Shown here piece after piece: positions 57,279 through 64,000 of a DNA stretch of 64,000 nt. How positions within the stretch are numbered: the first letter of the stretch is position 1; each line of letters opens with the position of its first letter. The position numbers and the translations under genes are program-made. This DNA is from Arachnia rubra. Its GTDB lineage: Bacteria > Actinomycetota > Actinomycetes > Propionibacteriales > Propionibacteriaceae. The notes beneath the pieces were generated by a model, which was not told the DNA's origin, did no database searches, and saw nothing but the letters and a program-made list of their open reading frames with translations. The stretch covers positions 2,418,001 through 2,482,000 of the forward strand of contig NZ_AP024463.1 in NCBI RefSeq assembly GCF_019973735.1, written 5' to 3'.

Positions 57279-58075
57279 CGTGGCCGGACCTTCCTGGTTC
57301 CGGCGAGGAGCCTCTTGGTGACCTCGCTGACCGGATGGCCGAAGACCTCATCGAGGCTGCCGCTCTCCACAATGGTCCCGGAACTCACGACCATGACGTG
57401 AGTGCACAGACGGGCAGTCAGCGCCAGGTCATGGGAGACGTAGAGCAGTGCCCTGCCGCGTCCCCGGCTGAGCTCATCAATCAGCCCAATACATTCGGCT
57501 TGCCGCACCATGTCGAGGGCTGTCGTGGGTTCGTCGGCCACCACGATCGGCTGGCTGCCGCACAGGCTCATAGCGAGCATGACGCGTTGCCGCATACCAC
57601 CCGAAAGCTGGTGTGGATACGCCTGGAGGACCTTCGCGCCCTGGGGTAGCCCGACCCTCCCCAGCCATTCCTGGGCCAGATCCCGAAGCTCTGCGCGGGG
57701 CCGCTTCTCGTGCAGCTGGAGGGCCTTGGCCAACTGAATCCCAATACTTTCGTATGGGTTGAGCGACTGCATCGAGTCCTGCCACAGCAAGGCCAGTTTC
57801 GACGTCACCAGGCGATGGCGTTCCGCGGGCGGCAGGGACAGGACGTCCTTGCCGTTCAGCGATACCGTGCCGCTCACTTCTATGGCAGCGGGGGTGAAGC
57901 CGGTGAGTGCCTTCAAGATCATGCTCTTCCCAGAGCCCGACGGGCCGACGATGCCGAGACGTTGGGTGGACCTGAGATCAAAGTCGACGCCATGCAGGAT
58001 TGGTCTCGGGCGCGGCGCAGCGGCCGAGGCTGTGAGGTTCTTGACCTGAAGGATTATCCGCTCTGGTGCGTTCAT
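57275..58075 (-). CDS. peptide/nickel ABC transporter ATPase (OppD/NikD-like)
   Basis: A 266-residue ABC ATPase with Walker A GPSGSGKSM, signature LSGGMRQRVMLAMSL, Walker B PIVVADEPTTALD. The SM in place of ST in Walker A (GKSM) is a common variant in OppD-type ATPases. It is the D-type partner of the preceding ATPase. Its ATG overlaps the previous permease stop (ATGA). Confidence 0.88.
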   Translation of the reverse strand: MNAPERIILQVKNLTASAAAPRPRPILHGVDFDLRSTQRLGIVGPSGSGKSMILKALTGFTPAAIEVSGTVSLNGKDVLSLPPAERHRLVTSKLALLWQDSMQSLNPYESIGIQLAKALQLHEKRPRAELRDLAQEWLGRVGLPQGAKVLQAYPHQLSGGMRQRVMLAMSLCGSQPIVVADEPTTALDMVRQAECIGLIDELSRGRGRALLYVSHDLALTARLCTHVMVVSSGTIVESGSLDEVFGHPVSEVTKRLLAGTRKVRPR

Positions 58076-58842
58076 GATCGTGCCGGGTCGAAGACGATGT
58101 GGAAAAACGATGCCAGCAGCAAGATGCCAGCGGCCGGGGTGAGGATCAGCATCGGATTGTCCGTCTGGGACCGGTAGGTGTAGAGCATGGTGCCCCAGTC
58201 TGGTGTCGTCGTATCGAGGCCCAGACCGATGAAGGCTAGTCCCGCGTAGGACAGCACCGCACCTGATGCGGTCGCGCCGAAATAGCTGGACAACGGTGAT
58301 TTGATGGCCGGCAGCACATGTGTGGCCAAGATGGTGTGAGCCGGGGAGCCAAGCAGTAGCTCCACCTGCACGTAGTCACGGGAACGGACCGTACGGGTCA
58401 ATGCCCGTACCTGGTTCACATAGGGTCCGGCTCCGAACAACCCAAGCACCATTCCGGCGGTCAGTGGCGTCAGGCCGGCCACCGAGGTGACGATCAACGC
58501 GGCGACGAAGCTTGGGATCACCATCGTCAGATCGGTGATCGTCATGATCACGGCGTCAAGCCAGCCGCCCCGGTATCCGGCCGCCAGCCCGCAGGGAAGC
58601 CCGATGAGCAGGCTGGTCACACAGGTTGCGGCGACCACGACCAGGGTGCGCCAGTAACCTGCCGCGGTCAGCGCCCACAGGTCGCGGCCCAGCTGGTCAG
58701 TGCCGAGGGGATGAGCTTGGCTGGGGCCGGTGAGGACATTGACCAGGTCCACTTGCATCGGGTCAGCGTGCGGCAGGCAGCTGGCGATGGTCACCGCGGC
58801 GACGACCACGATGATCAACAGGACCTGGACGCGGCGGCTCAT
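58072..58842 (-). CDS. peptide/nickel ABC transporter permease (DppC/NikC-like)
   Basis: A 256-residue permease with an N-terminal helix and five more. The family signature HPLGTDQLGRDLWA appears at about 46-59, and the coupling loop EVELLLGSPAHTILATHVLP-like region near 165. It begins at ATG 58842, which overlaps the stop of the DppB-like gene by four bases; the frame to 58905 is not used. The C-terminal tail is short. Confidence 0.88.
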   Translation of the reverse strand: MSRRVQVLLIIVVVAAVTIASCLPHADPMQVDLVNVLTGPSQAHPLGTDQLGRDLWALTAAGYWRTLVVVAATCVTSLLIGLPCGLAAGYRGGWLDAVIMTITDLTMVIPSFVAALIVTSVAGLTPLTAGMVLGLFGAGPYVNQVRALTRTVRSRDYVQVELLLGSPAHTILATHVLPAIKSPLSSYFGATASGAVLSYAGLAFIGLGLDTTTPDWGTMLYTYRSQTDNPMLILTPAAGILLLASFFHIVFDPARS

Positions 58843-59762
58843 CGTGACCTCGGATCCAGCCGGTTCAGGACAAGGCCCAGGACGACGCGGGTGGCGAACA
58901 TCCACAGCACCAGCACCATGAGATAGGACTGCACCACGGTGTAGTCACGCGAGGAGATGCTGCTTATCAGATAGGTGCTGATGCCGGGTACCGCGAAGAC
59001 GTATTCAACGACAGCCGTGCCGCCGATGACCCAGGCCATCTTGGCGATCACTGCGCTCACCAGTCCGTAGACAACAGGACGCCAGGCATCGCGCCACAGG
59101 ACCTGCGAGCGGGTGAAACCGCGGGAGACCGCCGCCGTGACGTATGGTTCCGCCGCCTGTTGTTCAGCGTGCGCATAGGCTATCCGGGAAAGCTGGCCGA
59201 GCGAGTAGAGCCCGACGACGAGCATCGGCGCCACCACAGCCCGTTCCGGGGGCAGCCTGTAGAACGGTATCCATCTCAGTTTCACCCCGAGCACGGCGAT
59301 GATCAGCGTGCACACCAGGAAGCTGGGAACGGCCTGCCCAGCTATGGCCAGCACCCGGGTCAGCCCATCCCACAGGCCACCGCGAGTGTAGGCCAGCATG
59401 CCGAGCGGATAGGACAGGATGAATGCCAGCGTCACCCCGCCCAGGCCGATCGCCAGCGACGCCGGCAGCCGGCTCAGGAACTCCGCGCTCACCTGCGTCC
59501 CGGACGAGATGGACTCGCCCCAGTCGCCGGTGAGGAAACCGGTGATCCACCGCAGGTATTGACCAGTCAACGGCCCGTCCAGGCCCCATCGTCTGCTCAA
59601 TGCCTCAAGGGCCTCTGGGGTGACCGGCTGGCCGTGGGTCTCCAGGTAGACCTGCATCGGGGTCCTGGGCAGGGCCCGGGTGACGATGAAGATGACGACG
59701 CTCGCCAGGAGAGCCAGACCCACCTGGCGGGCCACGCCACTGATGCCGCGGAAGCGGGTCAC
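58839..59762 (-). CDS. peptide/nickel ABC transporter permease (DppB/NikB-like)
   Basis: A 307-residue permease with about six helices, typical of DppB/NikB (RWGLDGPLTGQYLRWITGFLTGDWGES near residues 53-80, and AVIAKMAWVIGGTAVVEYVFAVPG toward the end). GTG start with AAAGG nine bases upstream. It lies 36 bases after the binding protein gene. Confidence 0.88.
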   Translation of the reverse strand: MTRFRGISGVARQVGLALLASVVIFIVTRALPRTPMQVYLETHGQPVTPEALEALSRRWGLDGPLTGQYLRWITGFLTGDWGESISSGTQVSAEFLSRLPASLAIGLGGVTLAFILSYPLGMLAYTRGGLWDGLTRVLAIAGQAVPSFLVCTLIIAVLGVKLRWIPFYRLPPERAVVAPMLVVGLYSLGQLSRIAYAHAEQQAAEPYVTAAVSRGFTRSQVLWRDAWRPVVYGLVSAVIAKMAWVIGGTAVVEYVFAVPGISTYLISSISSRDYTVVQSYLMVLVLWMFATRVVLGLVLNRLDPRSR

Positions 59763-59798
59763 TGGCCGTGGCCTTTCAGGCGGAGGCTCACCGGGCAG

Positions 59799-61352
59799 TC
59801 AGGACAGCCCAAGTTTGGCGTCCACGACGTAGTAGTCACCGCAATAGGGCTGATAGCTGGCCAGGCGGTCAGTGACCCCGATGTGCCATTGCGGATCGAC
59901 CAGATACAGCACAGCCTCATCGGTGCGAAGCTGGTGCTGGACCTCGACGGCCAGGGTGTCCCGGTCGGCGCCGGCGGGCAGCGCGGCAAGCCGGTCGAGC
60001 ATCTCGTCGGTCGTGGGCGAGGAGTACCCATTGAGATTGGAGGCCGCGCCCGAACGGAAGAACTGGTTCAGGAAGAACGACGGGTTGCCGGTGGGCGCGG
60101 TGTGCTGGGCCCACAGGGCGAGGTCGTAGTTGCCTTCCTTCACAGCGCCCTGAATGTCGTCGACCACGCTCGTGGTGGCTGCGATCCCGAGCTCCTTGAG
60201 CTGGGAGACCATGATCTGCATGATGATCGACAGGTCGGGACGCATGGCATAGGTCACCAGGCGCAGGCTCAGCTGCTGGCCGTCCTTCGCCCTGATGCCG
60301 TCGCTGCTCTTGACCCAGCCGGCCTCGTCGAGCAGCCTGTTGGCCTCTTCCGGATTGGTGGTCAGGTTCTCGGTGCCTGCGAAGCTGTAGTAGTGGGCGA
60401 AAGCACCGTTGGCCACGGTCCCGCCCTTCAATGCCGTCAGATAGGCTGTGCGGTCCAGTCCCAGGTCGAGAGCCGACCGGACCTTGAGGTCAGTCAATGG
60501 CCCGCTGACCAGGTTGGGGCGTCCGAAGTACTGGTAGCCAGCATCGATTGACTTCACGTGGATGCCGCTTTGTCCCTCCAGCTGGCCGGCGACGTCAGGA
60601 GTGATGGTGAAGGCCATGTCGATGCTGCTGCTTTGCAGGGCAAGCTTCATGGCATCGACGTCCTTAAATGCCTTGATGGTCACATCCGGGCGACGGCTGG
60701 CGTCAGGATACTGGGGGTTCGGGGTCAATTCGAGGATGGTTTCAGCGGTGAAGGACTTGACCTGGTAGGGCCCGGTGAAGAAGTTATTTCCGTCAGAGCC
60801 CGCCTTGAAGACCACGTTGCTCCATTCGCCAAGCACCGACGACAGGTCTGCGGTCGGGCCCTCGGTGTGGGCTTTGAGGGTGGTTCCCTCGGCTGTGAAG
60901 CTGATGACACCGGCCGAGGCGTTGGACAGCGAGTTATTTTTCTGAATCGAGTTGAGGCAGTCGGCCAGGGCCTGGGCGTCCACTGCCGAGCCGTCGGAGA
61001 ATTTCGGGCCATCCTTGACGGTCATCGTCCAGTCGTTGTCGCCCACACGCTCCACCTTCTCGACGAAACGGGACGTCTGGGTGCCGTCAGGCTGGAGCAT
61101 GAACACGTACTCGCCGACGCCTGCGGCGGTGAGTCCCCAGCTCTTCTTGAACGGGTCAAGGCTGGACAATACGCTCGTCTGGCCGATCACGATCGGCGAC
61201 TTGTCCCCTCCTGCCTCGGAGGATGCGGGCGTTGCCGAGCCCGAGCAGCCGGTCAGAAGAGCCAGCAGCAGGGAGAGTACGAGGGCCAGTGGCCTAAACG
61301 GCGAGAGGAGATGCGTGGGCCTGGACATGTCAGGCCGCCGGGGCTTGTTCAT
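59799..61352 (-). CDS. peptide/nickel ABC transporter substrate-binding lipoprotein
   Basis: A 517-residue SBP_bac_5 family lipoprotein: signal with LLALLTGCSG lipobox, then the family fold with DPFKKSWGLTAAGVGEYVF, DGPKFSDGSAVDAQALADCL and NLTTNPEEANRLLDEAGW. It binds the substrate of the importer downstream: a peptide, nickel/cobalt chelate or another solute. GGAG lies directly before the ATG at 61352, although ATG 61328 is a possible internal start. The closest parallels, NikA/DppA, cannot be told apart by eye. Confidence 0.87.
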   Translation of the reverse strand: MNKPRRPDMSRPTHLLSPFRPLALVLSLLLALLTGCSGSATPASSEAGGDKSPIVIGQTSVLSSLDPFKKSWGLTAAGVGEYVFMLQPDGTQTSRFVEKVERVGDNDWTMTVKDGPKFSDGSAVDAQALADCLNSIQKNNSLSNASAGVISFTAEGTTLKAHTEGPTADLSSVLGEWSNVVFKAGSDGNNFFTGPYQVKSFTAETILELTPNPQYPDASRRPDVTIKAFKDVDAMKLALQSSSIDMAFTITPDVAGQLEGQSGIHVKSIDAGYQYFGRPNLVSGPLTDLKVRSALDLGLDRTAYLTALKGGTVANGAFAHYYSFAGTENLTTNPEEANRLLDEAGWVKSSDGIRAKDGQQLSLRLVTYAMRPDLSIIMQIMVSQLKELGIAATTSVVDDIQGAVKEGNYDLALWAQHTAPTGNPSFFLNQFFRSGAASNLNGYSSPTTDEMLDRLAALPAGADRDTLAVEVQHQLRTDEAVLYLVDPQWHIGVTDRLASYQPYCGDYYVVDAKLGLS

Positions 61353-61628
61353 TGTTTCTCCGTCGACGGATGGGCGCTGCCACACCAATGCCGACGACAA
61401 AGACCGTCCACCACATCACGAGTTCAGCGCTCATAGACGAGTTGTTAGACAGTGATCAGGTCTGGCTATACAGTGGCGCGACCGCCCGGATTCTCACCGA
61501 AGTTCCGATGCACTTGCCTCGGACAGTAGCCCTGAGATCTTTCCTGTGTCAATCGGTGTCTTCACCTGTGGTAGGCCTCCTCCGCCTTTGGCTAAGCTGT
61601 CGCCGTCAAGAAAGGGGTATGACGCAAG

Positions 61629-64000
61629 GTGGGCGATGTATTCGCTCCTGGGGTGGTCGTGGTGGTCCGCGATGAGGAATGGCTCATCACCCAGGTGGAG
61701 GAGACCGGCGACGGCCCGGTGATCAGCGCGTCGGGGCTCTCGGAGCTGGTGCGCGGCCAGGAGGCGGTGTTCTATCCCGCGCTCGATACCATCGAGGTCA
61801 GCGATCCGCGGCAGGCCAGGGTCAGGGCCGACGACTCGCCCCGATACCGGCGTTCCCGGCTGTGGCTTGAGTCGATGCTGCGCAAGACCCCTGTCCCGCT
61901 GGGCGATGCCTCCCTGACGGTCTCGACCGGCATGCTCGCCAATCCCCTGGGATATCAGCAGCACGCCGTTGCGCAGGCCCTCGATCCCGCGTCCCTGCGT
62001 CCCCGGATCCTGCTGGCCGACGCCGTCGGGCTGGGCAAGACCCTGGAGATCGGCATGATCCTGGCCGAGCTGATCCGGCGCGGCCGGGGTGAGCGGATCC
62101 TCGTGGTGACCCCGCGCCACGTGCTGGAGCAGATGCAGCACGAGCTGTGGACGCGGTTCGCGATCCCGTTCGTGCGTCTCGACTCGCAGGGTGTGGCGCG
62201 GGTCAAGCAGAAGCTGCCGGCCAGCCGGAACCCGTTCACCTATTTCCGCCGGGTCATCATCTCCATCGACACCCTCAAACAGGAGCGGTTCATCCACGAC
62301 CTGCGCCGTCACCGCTGGGACGCCGTCGTGATAGACGAGTCGCACAACGTGACGAACTCCGAGACGCAGAACAGCCGGCTCGCGAGCGTCCTCGCACCGC
62401 AGACCGACGCGCTGCTGCTGGCGTCCGCCACCCCGCACAACGGGAAGGCCAGCTCGTTCGCGAACCTGATCCGGCTCCTGGACCCGACCGCGGTCAGCGG
62501 TGACGGGGAGCTCGACCTCGACCAGGTCAGGCAGCTGACGATCCGGCGGCACCGCCACAGCCCCGAGGTCGCCGAGGAGGTGGGCGCCGACTGGGCCGAA
62601 CGCCGCGAACCCGACAACCGGCTCGTGCCCGCCTCCGCCGCCGAGAATGCCCTCACCGACGAGCTGGTCGCCACGTGGCTGTATCCGGCTTCTGGTGTCA
62701 GCCCCTACTCCGGCAGCGGCAGGACGCTGTTCCCCTGGACCCTGGCCAAGGCCTTCCTCTCGTCGCCGGCCGCGCTGCACGAGACCATCACCAGCCGACT
62801 CTCCCGCCTCGGCAACACGGCAGCTGCCTACACCGAAGCCACCGCCCTGCGACGCCTGGACGAGCTCAACAAAGCCTGCGACGCCTCGTCGGCGAAATAT
62901 GACGAGCTGCTGCGCTACCTGAGGGGCATCGGTGTCAGCGCTGCCTCGCCGGTCAGGGCGGTGGTGTTCAGCGAGCGCGTCGCGACCCTCGGCTGGCTCG
63001 CTGACCGCCTCACCCGCGACCTGCGGCTCAAGCCGGACCAGGTCGAGGTCCTGCACGGCGGCCTGGCCGACGATGCCCAGCAGGAGATCGTGGAGAGTTT
63101 CAAGCAGGAGCACTCCCCCATCCGGCTCCTGATCACGGGGGACGTGGCCAGTGAGGGCGTCAACCTGCACCGGCAGTGTCACCACCTGATCCACTTCGAC
63201 ATCCCCTGGTCGCTGATCCGCATCGAGCAGCGCAACGGCCGCATCGACCGGTACGGGCAGCGGCGGCGTCCGGAGATCACGACCCTGCTGCTCGACCTCG
63301 CCAGCCCGCGGTTCGCGGGCGATGTGCGGGTGCTGGCCAGTCTCGTCCGCCGCGAGCATGAGGCGCACCTGGCGCTGGGTGACGCGGCGAGTCTGATGGG
63401 CCGCTACAGCGTCGCCGACGAGGAGGAGGCGATCCGGCAGGTCCTGGCGGGGGCCAGGGAGTTCGACGAGGTGGTGGCGGATCCCGCCTCCGCCGGTGAC
63501 GATGCTGAGGACTGGCTCCAGCAGCTCCTCGACTCGCCGCCCGCGCAGGAGGCCGCTGTCCGGCAGGCGGAGGAGCAGCGGCTGTACGAGCGTCCCGTCG
63601 ACTTCCTGCGCGACGCGCTGCGCGAGTACTACCCCAACCCGGAGGAGGCGCCGTCGGGACGCGACCAGGGCGGTGTCGCGTGGCGCGAGCATCCGGCCCA
63701 GCACCTGGTGGAGTTCACCCCGCCCGCGGACCTGCGGCAGCGGCTGGAGGTGCTGCCCAAGGGCTATCTGACGGAGCGGACGGTGCTGGAGCGGCTTCGC
63801 CTGGTGACCGACCGGGGCATCGCGAGGACTCTCCTGGAGGCTGCGCTCAGCGACCCTACCGGCTCCTCCTGGCCGGAGGCCCACTTCCTGGGGCCGCTGC
63901 ATCCCGTCCTGGACTGGGCCGCGGACCGTGCCCTGGCGCGGCTGTCGCGCAACGAGATCTTCGCCGTCCGCGGTGACGTCGATGCCCCGCGGGTGCTGCT
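61629..64000 (+). CDS. SNF2-family helicase, possibly DISARM DrmD-like (truncated by window end)
   Basis: At least 790 codons, still open at the window end. GTG start with AAAGGGG about 11 bases upstream; the ATG at 61619 is in another frame. The protein begins with a short beta-rich part (VVVVVRDEEWLITQVEETGD), then a superfamily 2 helicase: DAVGLGKTLE (Lys137), VVTPRHVLEQM, VIDESHN (236-241), SATPHNGK, and C-terminal motifs around GDVASEGVNLHRQ and DIPWSLIRIEQRNGRIDRYGQ. This is a SNF2/RapA-type translocase. The architecture resembles DrmD of DISARM, but other defence or repair helicases are alternatives. Downstream genes are needed. Confidence 0.82.
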   Translation, partial: MGDVFAPGVVVVVRDEEWLITQVEETGDGPVISASGLSELVRGQEAVFYPALDTIEVSDPRQARVRADDSPRYRRSRLWLESMLRKTPVPLGDASLTVSTGMLANPLGYQQHAVAQALDPASLRPRILLADAVGLGKTLEIGMILAELIRRGRGERILVVTPRHVLEQMQHELWTRFAIPFVRLDSQGVARVKQKLPASRNPFTYFRRVIISIDTLKQERFIHDLRRHRWDAVVIDESHNVTNSETQNSRLASVLAPQTDALLLASATPHNGKASSFANLIRLLDPTAVSGDGELDLDQVRQLTIRRHRHSPEVAEEVGADWAERREPDNRLVPASAAENALTDELVATWLYPASGVSPYSGSGRTLFPWTLAKAFLSSPAALHETITSRLSRLGNTAAAYTEATALRRLDELNKACDASSAKYDELLRYLRGIGVSAASPVRAVVFSERVATLGWLADRLTRDLRLKPDQVEVLHGGLADDAQQEIVESFKQEHSPIRLLITGDVASEGVNLHRQCHHLIHFDIPWSLIRIEQRNGRIDRYGQRRRPEITTLLLDLASPRFAGDVRVLASLVRREHEAHLALGDAASLMGRYSVADEEEAIRQVLAGAREFDEVVADPASAGDDAEDWLQQLLDSPPAQEAAVRQAEEQRLYERPVDFLRDALREYYPNPEEAPSGRDQGGVAWREHPAQHLVEFTPPADLRQRLEVLPKGYLTERTVLERLRLVTDRGIARTLLEAALSDPTGSSWPEAHFLGPLHPVLDWAADRALARLSRNEIFAVRGDVDAPRVL

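Noticed and set aside
61494..63902. An 802-codon open frame on the minus strand
   Set aside because: It is antisense to the helicase, is full of Arg/Leu/Gly with no domain or ribosome-binding site, and arises from the high-GC codon pattern of the plus-strand gene.

Overview
The window is about 64 kb of high-GC DNA with short intergenic gaps, many 4-base ATGA/GTGA operon overlaps, GTG starts and actinobacterial families (IrtAB-type siderophore importer, IdeR/DtxR, DUF3027, DUF3263, mycobacterial-type SerC, groEL without an adjacent groES). Pyruvate carboxylase, pyruvate formate-lyase and the overall gene content suggest a facultatively fermentative actinomycete, most likely Propionibacteriaceae (Arachnia-like). 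That taxonomic call is inference from family content, not from a marker gene.

Layout. 0-13 kb: D-serine ammonia-lyase, a CsbD stress protein, a Tat-exported GH3 protein that lacks the usual catalytic residues, L-rhamnose mutarotase, a MarR-controlled osmoprotectant ABC transporter, thioredoxin, an iron-dependent IdeR/DtxR repressor, nagA, serC and a surface protein with a frameshift at an 8-base poly-C tract in its signal peptide. 13-15.4 kb: an AT-richer patch with a broken peptidoglycan-binding protein and a small membrane protein. 15.4-39.7 kb: mostly housekeeping genes: pyc, an NCS2 purine permease, a cold-shock/DUF3027 pair, nagB, a NUDIX protein, cutC, irtB-irtA with an upstream IdeR-like box, groEL with two CIRCE operators, manA, tRNA-Thr, two methyltransferases, a DedA protein, a sugar-importer ATPase and metB.

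40-43.3 kb is an anaerobic operon. The PflB body ends before the glycyl-radical domain, which is encoded as a separate 83-residue protein, followed by the activase. Next come an orphan HigA-type antitoxin and an HTH-nucleotidyltransferase fusion with a palindromic operator.

44.5-55.8 kb is the most interesting part. It is a compact microcompartment locus: one hexameric BMC shell protein, one tandem-BMC (trimeric) shell protein of the Rhodococcus/Mycobacterium type, then eutA, eutB, eutC and a GntR/FCD regulator. A second module follows: a flavin amine-oxidase-like gene broken by an in-frame TGA, a frameshifted DapA-family aldolase, an AGCS sodium symporter and an iron alcohol dehydrogenase. 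Both modules begin with the same 20/21-base motif and the same ribosome-binding cassette, so they probably form one regulon. No pentameric vertex protein, acylating aldehyde dehydrogenase, phosphotransacetylase or EutVW is visible here.

56-61.4 kb is a complete dipeptide/nickel-type ABC importer. The window ends inside a large SNF2-type helicase that resembles defence-island helicases such as DISARM DrmD.
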